Shown here piece after piece: positions 34,247 to 42,601 of a stretch of 64,000 nt of DNA. The stretch is from an uncultured Oscillospiraceae bacterium (GTDB taxonomy: Bacteria > Bacillota > Clostridia > Oscillospirales > Oscillospiraceae). Numbering within the stretch: the first letter of the stretch is position 1; each line of letters starts with the position of its first letter. A program made the position numbers and the translations under genes. The notes below the pieces were generated by a model that did not search any database, was not told the DNA's origin, and worked only from the letters and a program-made list of their open reading frames with translations. The stretch is from positions 18,890 to 82,889 of the forward strand of contig CALWVS010000009.1 of NCBI GenBank assembly GCA_944385095.1. The letters run 5' to 3'.

Positions 34247-36091
34247 ATGAATCGAACGCTGGAGCATATTTTGCCCAAAGTGCAAAAACCTGCCCGCTAT
34301 ACTGGCGGTGAATATAACGCTGTGGTGAAAGACAAACGCACAGTAGATACCCGCTATGCCCTGTGTTTTCCCGATACCTATGAAATTGGTATGTCTAATC
34401 TGGGTTGCCGTATTTTATATGGTGTGATGAATGAAGTGGAGGGGCTGTGGTGTGAGCGTTGCTATGCCCCTTGGGGAGATATGGAGGAGGAAATGAGACG
34501 GGAGGGTCTGTTGCTCTATGGACTGGAGAGCGGCGACCCAATCTCTGACTTTGATATCATTGGATTTTCCCTTGGCTATGAAATGGCGTATACCAATGTA
34601 TTGAATATGCTGGATTTGGCAGACTTGCCCCTGAGAAGTGAGCAGAGAACAGAACTGGCTCCTCTGGTGGTGGCAGGGGGCACCTGTGCCTACAATCCAG
34701 AACCACTGGCTCCCTTTGTGGATTTCTTTGTACTGGGTGAGGGAGAGGAAGTGACACTGGAATACATCCAACTCTACCGGCAGGCAAAAAAAGAGTGCTG
34801 GAGCAAGAGGGAGTTTTTAAAGGCAGTGGCACGCATTCCCGGCATTTATGTCCCCAGCTTCTATCAGCCAAAGTATCGAGAGGATGGCACATTGGAGGCG
34901 ATGGAGATTGTAGAAGGAAGTGGAGCTGCGCCCCTTGTGACCAAGCGTGTGATGGAGCATATGGATGATGCCTATTTTCCGGTGAAAACCATCATCCCCT
35001 CTACCGAAATTGTCCACGACCGGGTGATGCTGGAACTGTTCCGTGGGTGCATCCGTGGCTGCCGCTTCTGTCAGGCTGGCTATGCCTATCGCCCAGTGCG
35101 CTCCCGTAACCCCAAATTACTGGCAGAATACGGAAAGGCAGCCTGTCAGGATTCCGGCTATCAGGAGATGACATTGACCAGTCTGTCCTCCACCGATTAT
35201 CCCTGCTTGCTGGAACTGTGTGATGAACTGCTGGACTACTGTGCCCCCCGTGACATTGGGCTTTCTTTGCCCTCCCTGCGTGCAGATACCTTCTCTATGA
35301 ACCTGATGCAGCGGTTGCAACGGGTGCGCAAAGGCGGTTTGACCTTTGCACCAGAGGCAGGTACCCAGCGGCTGAGAGATGCCATCAACAAAAATCTGAA
35401 AGAGGAAGATTTGCTTCAATCCTGCCGCACTGCCTTTTCCGGTGGCTGGAACGGGGTAAAACTCTACTTTATGTTGGGGCTGCCAACCGAAACTGATGAG
35501 GATGTGCTGGGGATTGCGGAATTAGCCAAAAAGGTCTATCAGGTGTGGAAGGAGAGCACCCCAAACAGGGCAAGAGGGGTACGGATTACCGTTTCCACAT
35601 CCTGGTTTGTGCCAAAGCCCCACACGGCGTTCCAGTGGGATGCACAAATTCCCGTGGAGGAATACCAACGGCGTGTGAATTTGCTGCGGGATGCCCTGAA
35701 ACGGGAGAAGTCCATCACCTACAACTGGCATGACCCAGAGACCAGTTATCTGGAGGCGATTTTCTCCCGTGGAGACAGACGGCTTGCCGATGTTATTGAA
35801 TGGGCATGGCAGCACGGCGCAAAGTTTGACTCTTGGAGTGAATATTTTAATTATCAGCGTTGGATGGATGCTCTGTCGGCATGTGGGTTGAATGGGGATT
35901 TCTATGCCCATCGCCAGCGGGAGCGGGATGAGGTATTCCCATGGAGCCGGGTGTCTGTGGGGGTCAAGGAGTCCTTTTTGTGGCGGGAGCGGGAGTTGTG
36001 CTACCAGTCCCAGACCACACCCGACTGTCGTACTCGCTGTTCTGGCTGCGGTGCCAACTGCTTTTTGACTGGAGGTTTGTGCAATGGCTGA
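34247..36091 (+). CDS. B12-binding-type radical SAM protein (TIGR03960-like)
   Basis: A 614-residue radical SAM enzyme. The N-terminal third (around DTRYALCFPDTYEIGMSNLG) is the cobalamin-binding-like region. The cluster motif is CIRGCRFC (Cys268, 272, 275) followed by AGYAYRP. The C-terminus carries extra cysteines (CRTRCSGCGANC). Genes of this type are usually next to, or fused with, the DUF2344 gene that follows here; a role in RNA or tRNA modification has been proposed but the reaction is not established. ATG 34247 follows CTGGAGG; an upstream frame start at 34217 lacks a site. Confidence 0.88.
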   Translation: MNRTLEHILPKVQKPARYTGGEYNAVVKDKRTVDTRYALCFPDTYEIGMSNLGCRILYGVMNEVEGLWCERCYAPWGDMEEEMRREGLLLYGLESGDPISDFDIIGFSLGYEMAYTNVLNMLDLADLPLRSEQRTELAPLVVAGGTCAYNPEPLAPFVDFFVLGEGEEVTLEYIQLYRQAKKECWSKREFLKAVARIPGIYVPSFYQPKYREDGTLEAMEIVEGSGAAPLVTKRVMEHMDDAYFPVKTIIPSTEIVHDRVMLELFRGCIRGCRFCQAGYAYRPVRSRNPKLLAEYGKAACQDSGYQEMTLTSLSSTDYPCLLELCDELLDYCAPRDIGLSLPSLRADTFSMNLMQRLQRVRKGGLTFAPEAGTQRLRDAINKNLKEEDLLQSCRTAFSGGWNGVKLYFMLGLPTETDEDVLGIAELAKKVYQVWKESTPNRARGVRITVSTSWFVPKPHTAFQWDAQIPVEEYQRRVNLLRDALKREKSITYNWHDPETSYLEAIFSRGDRRLADVIEWAWQHGAKFDSWSEYFNYQRWMDALSACGLNGDFYAHRQRERDEVFPWSRVSVGVKESFLWRERELCYQSQTTPDCRTRCSGCGANCFLTGGLCNG

Positions 36092-36749
36092 CCGTCTGCT
36101 TTTTTCTAAAACAGGGCGTGCCAAGTATATTTCTCATCTGGATTTGATGCGCACCTTCCAGCGTGCCTTTGCCCGTGCAGGGATTCAGATTAAGCACACA
36201 GAGGGCTTTAATCCACACCCCTTTGTGTCCATTGCGCTGCCCCTCTCCGTAGGCTATTCCAGCCAGTGTGAAATTTTGGAGTTTGAACTGATGGGTGGGG
36301 CTTCCAGAGAGGAAGTACCACAAAAACTCACCGATGCAATGCCAGAGGGCATTGTGATTCACCAGTGCTATCCTGCACAGCGTAAGCTCAAAGAGCTGAC
36401 TTACCTGAACTACATTATGAATTTTGAATACTCAGAAGGACGTCCCCTGGAATCAGAGACTGCCATGCAGGAACTGCTCCATCGGGATAGTTTGGTGGTG
36501 CAGAAAAAGTCCAATAAATCCAAAAAAGGATATACCGAGGTGGATTTAATTCCACTGATTCGAGGCTGGAATCTGGAGTGCCAGAGTGACACCCTCACAT
36601 TGGACATTGTGGTACGGGCACAGAATCCGGGCTTGAATCCAGAACTGCTGCGGGCTGCCTTCTGTGAGTGCTATCCCCAGATGTGCCCCGATTTTGTCAC
36701 CTTCCACCGCCGGGAGGTGCTGGACGAGAATGGCAGGGTGTTCCGTTAG
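36084..36749 (+). CDS. Radical SAM-linked DUF2344 protein
   Basis: A 221-residue protein of the TIGR03936/DUF2344 family, which occurs as the partner or fused C-terminal domain of the preceding radical SAM protein. The start LLFSKTGRAKYISHLDLMRTFQRAFARA and the segment HTEGFNPHPFVSIALPLSVG are diagnostic. No cysteine cluster is present, so it is probably a substrate-binding part of the complex. It overlaps the upstream gene by eight bases. Confidence 0.9.
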   Translation: MADRLLFSKTGRAKYISHLDLMRTFQRAFARAGIQIKHTEGFNPHPFVSIALPLSVGYSSQCEILEFELMGGASREEVPQKLTDAMPEGIVIHQCYPAQRKLKELTYLNYIMNFEYSEGRPLESETAMQELLHRDSLVVQKKSNKSKKGYTEVDLIPLIRGWNLECQSDTLTLDIVVRAQNPGLNPELLRAAFCECYPQMCPDFVTFHRREVLDENGRVFR

Positions 36750-36752
36750 GGC

Positions 36753-36781
36753 TTGAAAAAAACAGGAGAAAATGATATAAT
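36753..36781 (+). promoter_or_regulatory. Promoter of yebC
   Basis: TTGAAA (36753-36758), 17 bases, TATAAT (36776-36781) preceded by TGA (extended -10). About 43 bases from the ATG. Confidence 0.8.
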
Positions 36782-36823
36782 ACCCCAGATGATGATTTTA
36801 ACAAAGAGAAGGGAAGTTTTACC

Positions 36824-37552
36824 ATGTCTGGACATTCCAAATGGCATAACATACAGAAAACCAAGGGTGCTGCTGATGCAAAGCGTTCCCAGATTTTTAC
36901 CAAAATCGCCCGTGAAATGATTGTGGCAGTAAAAACCGGTGGAAGCGGCGACCCTGCCAATAACTCCCGTCTGGCTGCCGTCATTGCCAAGGCAAAGGCT
37001 GCCAACATGCCCAATGACAACATTAAGCGCACCATTGACAAGGCAATGGGTGCAGGCAATACCGACAACTTTGAGAGCGTGGTCTATGAGGGCTATGGTC
37101 CCAATGGTGTGGCTGTGATTGTAGAAGCCCTCACCGACAACCGCAACCGTACTGCCCCAGAGGTGCGCCACCTGCTGGACAAGTACGGCAAGGGTTTAGG
37201 AGCCACTGGTTGTGTGTCCTGGTCCTTTGACCGTAAGGGTGTGATTGTACTGGATGCAGAGGATTTGGATGAAGATACCGTGATGATGGATGCACTGGAC
37301 TGCGGTGCTGACGATATGCAGGCTGACGGCGATGTGATGGAGATTTACACCAGCCCCGAGGCATTCAATGAGGTGGTAGCCGCTCTCGAGGGCAAGGGCT
37401 ATACCTTCCTGGAGGCCTCTGTGCAGATGGTGCCTCAGAACTATGTGACCCTGACCGACGAGGGCGATATTAAGAACATGGAAAAGCTCATTGACCTGCT
37501 GGAAGATAACGACGATGTACAGAACGTCTACCACAACTGGGAGCAGGAGTAA
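36824..37552 (+). CDS. yebC: YebC/PmpR-family protein
   Basis: A 242-residue cytoplasmic protein of the YebC family, long annotated as transcription regulator and more recently linked to easing ribosome stalling. It starts MSGHSKWHNIQ, the family hallmark, and continues KTKGAADAKRSQIFTKIAREM; the C-terminal domain includes DDVQNVYHNWEQ. AGAAGGGAAG precedes the ATG. Its last 48 bases reappear, decayed, at 38734-38782, showing that the region to the right was once tandemly duplicated. Confidence 0.96.
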   Translation: MSGHSKWHNIQKTKGAADAKRSQIFTKIAREMIVAVKTGGSGDPANNSRLAAVIAKAKAANMPNDNIKRTIDKAMGAGNTDNFESVVYEGYGPNGVAVIVEALTDNRNRTAPEVRHLLDKYGKGLGATGCVSWSFDRKGVIVLDAEDLDEDTVMMDALDCGADDMQADGDVMEIYTSPEAFNEVVAALEGKGYTFLEASVQMVPQNYVTLTDEGDIKNMEKLIDLLEDNDDVQNVYHNWEQE

Positions 37553-37571
37553 GTAAAGAATAGAGGACAGA

Positions 37572-37645
37572 AAAGACTGAGAGTTGTAGAGGTGCGATTG
37601 AGAGACAGAATGGTCAGTACCAAATGCAGGATCTCAGTCTTTTTC
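37572..37645 (+). terminator. Possible long-loop terminator after yebC
   Basis: AAAGACTGAGA (37572-37582) pairs perfectly with TCTCAGTCTTT (37632-37642), which ends in a T run. The 49-base loop makes efficiency uncertain. Confidence 0.5.
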
Positions 37646-37670
37646 TATCATATAAAGAGGAGAAACAGAG

Positions 37671-38573
37671 ATGAAAATGGTGATGATGAATGGTGGATTG
37701 GGCAATCAGGTGTTTCAATACATCTTTGCCCGTTTCCTAGAATACGCCACAGGGCAGCCCTGCATCATAGATGATATGGCATTTTGTGTGCGCAAGCCAG
37801 AGCACAACGGTTATGAGCTGGAACGAATCTGGGGGCTGCGTCCACAGAGGCTGTCGGAACAACTGGATGAAGATGTGGTACGGGAAATTTGCGATACATG
37901 TTTTGAGCGTGGGAATGAACCAGTGTGTATGCTGTTGCAGAACTTTGGGCTTTCTATGGATATTGTACAGGAAGGGAGATTTTTGGAGGGAGCTTATGGC
38001 AGAGAGTTTCCACATGTGATTTCCTGCCCACCCAATGAGTATACCCCCAAAATTGCAGCATTGGAACATCACACCTACTATTATGGCTACTGGATTAATG
38101 GGGACTGGTTTGGCTGTATCAAGGATATCATTCGAAAGGAACTGACCTTTCCACCACTGACAGATGAAAGGAATATTCAGATGTTGGAACAGATCCAGTC
38201 AGACGATGATGCAGTTGCGATTCATATCCGTAGAGGGGATTTTGTCAAATTGGGTCGGGCTTTGGACAGCTCATTTTATGATTCCAGTATACAACGACTT
38301 AGGAAGGTAATTGCTACCCCAAGATTCTACATTTTTACAGATGATATCCCATGGGTGAAGGAGCATCTGGGAGAATATGGGCTGAAATTCAGTGATTGTC
38401 TCACTTTTATGGAGGGAAACACAGGAGAAAAAAGCTACATTGATATGCAACTGATGGCAGCCAGTAAGAATATGGTCATTGCCAATAGCTCATTTAGCTA
38501 CTTGGCTGCACTATTGAATACAAAACAGGAGAAGCTGGTTTTGAATCCGCTGAAAAGTCGAAAAATAATCTAA
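37671..38573 (+). CDS. Glycosyltransferase family 11 (alpha-1,2-fucosyltransferase-like)
   Basis: A 300-residue soluble glycosyltransferase. The N-terminus MNGGLGNQVFQYIFARFLE and the donor-binding HIRRGDFV (from His185) define family 11, whose characterised bacterial members transfer fucose from GDP-fucose in alpha-1,2 linkage. The C-terminal block DMQLMAASKNMVIANSSFSYLAA also fits. AAGAGGAGAAAC precedes the ATG. It stands alone, with no other glycan genes nearby, inside a duplicated yebC-rnpB segment; it was probably acquired. The acceptor glycan is unknown; the host-like H-antigen linkage is possible. Confidence 0.9.
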   Translation: MKMVMMNGGLGNQVFQYIFARFLEYATGQPCIIDDMAFCVRKPEHNGYELERIWGLRPQRLSEQLDEDVVREICDTCFERGNEPVCMLLQNFGLSMDIVQEGRFLEGAYGREFPHVISCPPNEYTPKIAALEHHTYYYGYWINGDWFGCIKDIIRKELTFPPLTDERNIQMLEQIQSDDDAVAIHIRRGDFVKLGRALDSSFYDSSIQRLRKVIATPRFYIFTDDIPWVKEHLGEYGLKFSDCLTFMEGNTGEKSYIDMQLMAASKNMVIANSSFSYLAALLNTKQEKLVLNPLKSRKII

Positions 38574-38587
38574 AAAGATCAGAAAAT

Positions 38588-38731
38588 AAAAAGGCATGGA
38601 CCTATGGTCCATGCCTTTTGGTGCAAATGAGACTGTAAGTTGGGTTCTGTCTTTTAAGACAGTCCTTACCTGTTATCTTTGCTCTATGGAGCCTAGACTT
38701 TCCACATATCTGAAACTTTGGATCCAGATAC
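38588..38731 (-). pseudogene. Decayed RNase P RNA gene copy
   Basis: Minus-strand sequence matching both ends of the intact rnpB at 40618-40972. It has the terminator, the 3' end with the GGGTTCTGTCTTTTAAGACAGT segment, then the 5' part around the P4 region and the TCTGGA helix. The middle (about 230 bases) is deleted, and conserved positions are altered; the P4 strand GGAGCCCGGACTTTCCTC reads GGAGCCTAGACTTTCCAC. It cannot be a working RNase P RNA. Its 5' edge is joined to a yebC fragment. Confidence 0.88.
38589..38620 (+). terminator. Terminator after the fucosyltransferase gene (from rnpB remnant)
   Basis: Perfect 14-bp stem AAAAGGCATGGACC (38589-38602) with 38606-38619 and a TAT loop. It is the homologue of the rnpB terminator at 40584-40612, retained in the remnant and usable on the + strand. 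Confidence 0.85.
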
Positions 38732-38733
38732 AC

Positions 38734-38782
38734 AATAACAACGACATACAGAATGTTTACCACAACTGGGAGCAGAAGTAAG
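38734..38782 (+). pseudogene. Duplicated 3' end of yebC (remnant)
   Basis: 49 bases align with the real yebC end (37505-37553), with seven differences, all transitions. The remnant still reads NDIQNVYHNWEQK then TAA. It has no upstream coding part and is fused directly to the rnpB remnant. Confidence 0.88.
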
Positions 38783-38789
38783 GCTCAAA

Positions 38790-39527
38790 TCACTTGATGT
38801 CCTGACGTTGGAAACTCTGAAAACCAATGACAACAGATACAATGAGATAAGCACCAGATACAACAAAGCAAGGCAGGAAGGAAGATACATCCTGAGATGC
38901 TGCATAGACAGAGGGCATATGGGTAGAGAGTTTGAGAAAATCCAAGTCCATCTGAATTTTAAAAAAGCTCAAAGCCATTTCTAACATTTGTGGGATATTT
39001 GGAATCACAAGCCCGAACACAAACCCTGTGATTGCATTTCTGGTGAGGATTGTCATAGTGATTGCAAAACTGATGTGTGCCATGACAAAAAGAATGCGTG
39101 CAACGATGGAAAGGGCATAGTAAGCAGGATAAGAAACTGTCCCCATACCAAATTTGCTGAAGGCAAGAAATCCCGCCACCATACCACTGATGGGCATAAC
39201 CAACAAATAGACAGTGGATATGGTAAGCACAACAGAGAGATAGTAGTTTTTCTTTGGGATGCCACGTCCTATGATATTTTTCATTGTGCCGGAAAGATAG
39301 GCTTCTGATACCATATTGGCAGTGAGAAGCATAAACGCATACAAAACCATGTCACCGCCTAAAAATGTGCCAATCAGGCTGTCTACCGCCATAACTGGGT
39401 TGAATTCTGCTCCAATCGAAGAAATCCGAATGGATACAACCAGAGAAATCAGGCTGATGACAAGGCAGCCCCAAAAGAAATGGTCTTTTTTCAGTTGGTA
39501 CATATGCCCGCGGATTAAATGTTTCAT
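38790..39527 (-). CDS. ABC-2 type transporter permease
   Basis: A 245-residue membrane protein with about six hydrophobic segments (for example FFWGCLVISLISLVV near residue 20 and DMVLYAFMLLTANMV near 60), typical of permeases of bacitracin/lantibiotic-type ABC exporters. The motif YLSGTMKNIIGRGIPKKNY is characteristic of the group. The frame extends upstream, but ATG 39527 follows AGGAGGGCGAGGGG and overlaps the ATPase stop (ATGA). The ATPase is encoded just before it. Export of a peptide, or self-protection against one, is a family-based inference. Confidence 0.85.
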   Translation of the reverse strand: MKHLIRGHMYQLKKDHFFWGCLVISLISLVVSIRISSIGAEFNPVMAVDSLIGTFLGGDMVLYAFMLLTANMVSEAYLSGTMKNIIGRGIPKKNYYLSVVLTISTVYLLVMPISGMVAGFLAFSKFGMGTVSYPAYYALSIVARILFVMAHISFAITMTILTRNAITGFVFGLVIPNIPQMLEMALSFFKIQMDLDFLKLSTHMPSVYAASQDVSSFLPCFVVSGAYLIVSVVIGFQSFQRQDIK

Positions 39528-40435
39528 ACCCCTCGCCCTCCTGAGATTTTTTCCACAAAAAATTTCTCGATGTCCTCCTCGTTGGTACCCAAACCACATA
39601 CACGCACGTTGTGTTCCACCAGAAATTGGTTCAGGTCGGCTGGATTGACTTTTTCATGTAAACTCAGACGATGATTGGGAAGGATTTCACATGGAATGTC
39701 AGGGTAGCGGGATGCAATCAGTGCTTGTGCATCCTGTAAAGATGCTGGCTCAACTGTCACCTGAACACTGCTGCTGCATTCACGCTCCAAAGTTTCCTTG
39801 CTGAACTCGTCAATCAGGCATCCGCCATCAATGATGGCATAATCCGTTGCTAGTTTATATAATTCGCTCAGAATATGGCTGGCAATCAGGATGGTGGTAC
39901 CATGCTGCTGATTGAGTGTCTTTAACATTTTGCGCATCTCATAGACACCTTCCGGGTCAAGACCGTTAATTGGTTCATCCAAAAGGAGAAAATCAGGATT
40001 TCCCAACAATGCAATCGCAATTCCCAGCCGTTGTTTCATGCCCAGAGAGAACTGGCGCGCTTTCTTTTTTCCTGCATTTTGTAATCCAACCATCTCCAAA
40101 ATTCTGGAATGGTCCTGAGATGGGATGCCGAATAACAGCGAAAAGTAGCGCAGATTTTCCAGTGCTGTCATATGTTCATAAATGCCCGGCTTCTCAATCA
40201 ACATCCCCATTTTATTCCGAACTGCATCCTCATTTGACTTTCCTAATAGGGTATAGCTGCCTTCACTTGGCTGTGTCAGACCGCAGATCATACGCATCAG
40301 AGTGGTTTTTCCAGCCCCGTTTTTTCCCACCAAACCGTAAATGGACTGTTTGGGGACATGGATGCTCACATGATTCAGAACCGTTTTTGTGCCATAGATT
40401 TTTGTCAGGTTATCTGTTTGCAAAATATATTCCAT
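39524..40435 (-). CDS. ABC transporter ATP-binding protein (BcrA/LanF type)
   Basis: A 303-residue ATPase. Walker A is GLVGKNGAGKTTLMR, the signature FSLGMKQRLGIAIALL, Walker B FLLLDEPINGLDP, and the switch His is in LIASHILSE. The C-terminal extension of about 80 residues is usual for the bacitracin-resistance/lantibiotic-immunity group. ATG 40435 follows AAAGGTGGAGGTG; upstream codons in frame run through the rnpB terminator region and are not used. It is the first gene of a two-gene operon, lying between the yebC remnant and rnpB. Confidence 0.91.
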   Translation of the reverse strand: MEYILQTDNLTKIYGTKTVLNHVSIHVPKQSIYGLVGKNGAGKTTLMRMICGLTQPSEGSYTLLGKSNEDAVRNKMGMLIEKPGIYEHMTALENLRYFSLLFGIPSQDHSRILEMVGLQNAGKKKARQFSLGMKQRLGIAIALLGNPDFLLLDEPINGLDPEGVYEMRKMLKTLNQQHGTTILIASHILSELYKLATDYAIIDGGCLIDEFSKETLERECSSSVQVTVEPASLQDAQALIASRYPDIPCEILPNHRLSLHEKVNPADLNQFLVEHNVRVCGLGTNEEDIEKFFVEKISGGRGV

Positions 40436-40583
40436 ATCACCTCCACCTTTACTGTATTCTGGAACAGAAAACGACAAATATTTGCTTTGCCCCAGTATAC
40501 GATAGATGGTCGGTTTTACCCATAAGGGATGGATAAATTTTTCATTAAGTTTTTTTAAAAAACGCAACAGGTGCAGTGACAGC

Positions 40584-40612
40584 AAAAAAGGCATGGACTC
40601 ATGGTCCATGCC
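40584..40612 (-). terminator. Terminator of rnpB
   Basis: GGCATGGAC (40590-40598) pairs with GTCCATGCC (40604-40612), loop of 5, and a run of six T residues follows on the minus strand. Confidence 0.9.
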
Positions 40613-40617
40613 TTTTG

Positions 40618-40972
40618 GTGCAAGTGAGCCTGTAAGCCGGGTTCTGTCTTTTAAGACAGTCATCTATCTCGACGCACTGTTGCCAGTACGCTCTAGCCGC
40701 CTCCACGGAACGGTCGGGCCAACCTGTATGTCCCTCCACAGCGTTGCTCCAGATAGAGTTTACAGCGACGGGCACTTCCGAGCCGTCGGGTGAGCTCTTA
40801 CCTCGCCTTTCCACCCTTACCTATGTAAACACACAGGCGGTATATCTCTGTTGCACTTTTCCTAGGGTCGCCCCCGGCAGGTGTTACCTGTTATCTTTGC
40901 CCTACGGAGCCCGGACTTTCCTCATATCTGGAACTTTGGCTCCAGATACGCGACTGTCCAGCTTACTTGCCG
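40618..40972 (-). ncRNA. rnpB: RNase P RNA, class A-like
   Basis: The catalytic RNA of RNase P, which trims tRNA 5' ends. The universal P4 strands are present on the minus strand: GAGGAAAGTCCGGGCTCC near the 5' end and ACAGAACCCGGCTTAC near the 3' end. P1 is formed by GCAAGT (40970-40965) with ACTTGC (40625-40620). The central part has the CCTAGGAAAAGTGCAACAGA and GGTAAGAGCTCACC elements of the specificity domain. The length of about 350 bases and this layout fit class A. Ends are estimated from P1 and the promoter. Confidence 0.95.
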
Positions 40973-40976
40973 TGCT

Positions 40977-41005
40977 ATCATACCGCAATTTTCCCCTTCT
41001 GTCAA
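40977..41005 (-). promoter_or_regulatory. Promoter of rnpB
   Basis: On the minus strand TTGACA (41005-41000), 17 bases, TATGAT (40982-40977). Transcription would begin at the P1 helix. Confidence 0.9.
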
Positions 41006-41044
41006 CCTGTTTCACAGATAGAGGGACAGCACCATGACAAATGA

Positions 41045-41073
41045 TTGAAATATGAGGGGGAATATGATATGAT
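41045..41073 (+). promoter_or_regulatory. Promoter of murD
   Basis: TTGAAA (41045-41050), 17 bases, TATGAT (41068-41073) preceded by TGA; the same extended form as the yebC promoter. Confidence 0.78.
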
Positions 41074-41117
41074 AATAGGCAAACATCACATTGAGATAGA
41101 TGGAAGGAGAGGAAGTT

Positions 41118-42500
41118 ATGTCCACCATCAATGAATATTTACAGGAGTTGAAAGGGCGCAGAGTTTCTGTCATCGGTATGGGGGTGAGCAATACCCCACT
41201 GATTAAAATGCTGCTGCGTGCAGAAGTAAAAGTGACCGTGCGGGACAAGGCTCCCATGGAAAAAGTGGCAGATCAGGTGCAGGAGCTGGAGAGCCTGGGC
41301 GCAAAGGTGATTCTGGGAGAGGGATACTTGCAGAACATCAGTGAGGATATTGTATTCCGCACCCCCGGTTTAAGTCCCAATACCCCGGAGATTGCCAATG
41401 CAGTACAGCGTGGTATCTCATTAAGCTCAGAAATGGAGCTGTTTTTCCAGACCTGCCCCAGCCAGCTTGTGGCAGTGACAGGCAGTGACGGAAAGACCAC
41501 CACCACCACCATCATTGCCGAATTTTTGAAAGAGGCAGGCAAAAATGTATATGTAGGGGGCAACATTGGCAGACCCCTGCTGCCCGATGTGGCAGATATG
41601 GTGCCGGAGGATGTGGCAGTGCTGGAACTGTCCTCCTTCCAGTTGATGACCATGGAACAAAGCCCCCATGTGGCAGTCATCACCAATTTAAGCCCCAACC
41701 ATCTGGACTACCACCACACCATGGAGGAGTATATTCAGGCAAAGAAAAATATTTTCCTCCATCAGGGGGAGGGGGACCGACTGGTGCTCAACTATGACAA
41801 TGCCATTACCCGTTCTCTGGCGGAGGAAGCAAAATGCCCCGTCACCTGGTTTAGCCGAAAGGAGCGGCTGGAGGAGGGTGTCTACTTGCGGGATGGGGCA
41901 ATCTGGCTGACCAATGAACAGGGGAGCCGTGAGGTATTGCCCCTTGATTTGATTCAGATTCCCGGAGAGCACAACATTGAAAACTATATGGCTGCCATTG
42001 CTGCCGTGGATGGCATGGTGCCGGATAAGTGTGTCCGTGCAGTTGCCCAACGGTTCAAAGGGGTGGAGCACCGGATTGAGTTTGTCCGTGAAGTGGATGG
42101 GGTGCAGTATTTCAATGACTCCATTGGCACCAGTCCCACACGCACCACCGCTTGTCTGGAGTCTTTCCCACAGAAAATCATTCTAATTGCTGGCGGCTAT
42201 GACAAAGGGGTGCCTTTTACCCAGTTGGGGGTGGAAATTGCCGACAAGGTGAAAGGGCTGGTACTCACTGGAAATACCGCCTCTGCCATCCGTCAGGCAG
42301 TGGAACAGGCTCCCAACTTCAAAAGCGAGGAACTGCCCATTCAGGAAACCAAGGATTTGGCTTCTGCGGTGCTGGCTGCTCAGGCGATGGCACAAAAGGG
42401 CGATGTAGTGGTGCTGTCCCCAGCCTGTGCCGCCTTTGACCAGTTCAAAAACTTCATGGAGCGTGGGCAGGTGTTCAAAAAGCTGGTACAGGAACTGTAA
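41118..42500 (+). CDS. murD: UDP-N-acetylmuramoylalanine--D-glutamate ligase
   Basis: Adds D-glutamate to UDP-MurNAc-L-Ala in cytoplasmic peptidoglycan precursor synthesis. The 460-residue protein has the Mur-ligase P-loop GSDGKTTTTT, NLSPNHLDYHH, the carbamylated-lysine region and the C-terminal block NDSIGTSPTRTTACLE and LSPACAAFDQFKNFMERG. ATG 41118 follows GGAGAGGAAG; the frame's first ATG (41100) lies within the ribosome-site region. It is not in a dcw cluster here but stands at the head of a peptidase gene series. Confidence 0.96.
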   Translation: MSTINEYLQELKGRRVSVIGMGVSNTPLIKMLLRAEVKVTVRDKAPMEKVADQVQELESLGAKVILGEGYLQNISEDIVFRTPGLSPNTPEIANAVQRGISLSSEMELFFQTCPSQLVAVTGSDGKTTTTTIIAEFLKEAGKNVYVGGNIGRPLLPDVADMVPEDVAVLELSSFQLMTMEQSPHVAVITNLSPNHLDYHHTMEEYIQAKKNIFLHQGEGDRLVLNYDNAITRSLAEEAKCPVTWFSRKERLEEGVYLRDGAIWLTNEQGSREVLPLDLIQIPGEHNIENYMAAIAAVDGMVPDKCVRAVAQRFKGVEHRIEFVREVDGVQYFNDSIGTSPTRTTACLESFPQKIILIAGGYDKGVPFTQLGVEIADKVKGLVLTGNTASAIRQAVEQAPNFKSEELPIQETKDLASAVLAAQAMAQKGDVVVLSPACAAFDQFKNFMERGQVFKKLVQEL

Positions 42501-42514
42501 CTGGGGAGGATTTC

Positions 42515-42601
42515 ATGGCACACGACAAGAAAATGTTATGGAGTGTGGGTAGCCAGACTAGACGTTGGTATGCCAACAGGAATAGGAGGGTTTTGGGGTG
42601 A
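42515..42601 (+). CDS. Possible 28-residue small protein
   Basis: A short frame starting ATG 42515 with GGGGAGGA 5-12 bases before it, ending in TGA that overlaps the GTG start of the next gene (GTGA). The peptide starts MAHDKKMLWSVG and is rich in Arg and Trp toward its end. It matches no family I know. It may be a real small protein or a coupling leader for the M42 genes, or chance. Confidence 0.35.
   Translation: MAHDKKMLWSVGSQTRRWYANRNRRVLG

Noticed and set aside
38596-38781. 61-residue frame ending like YebC
   Set aside because: It is a chimera of the rnpB remnant and the yebC 3' fragment, not a gene.
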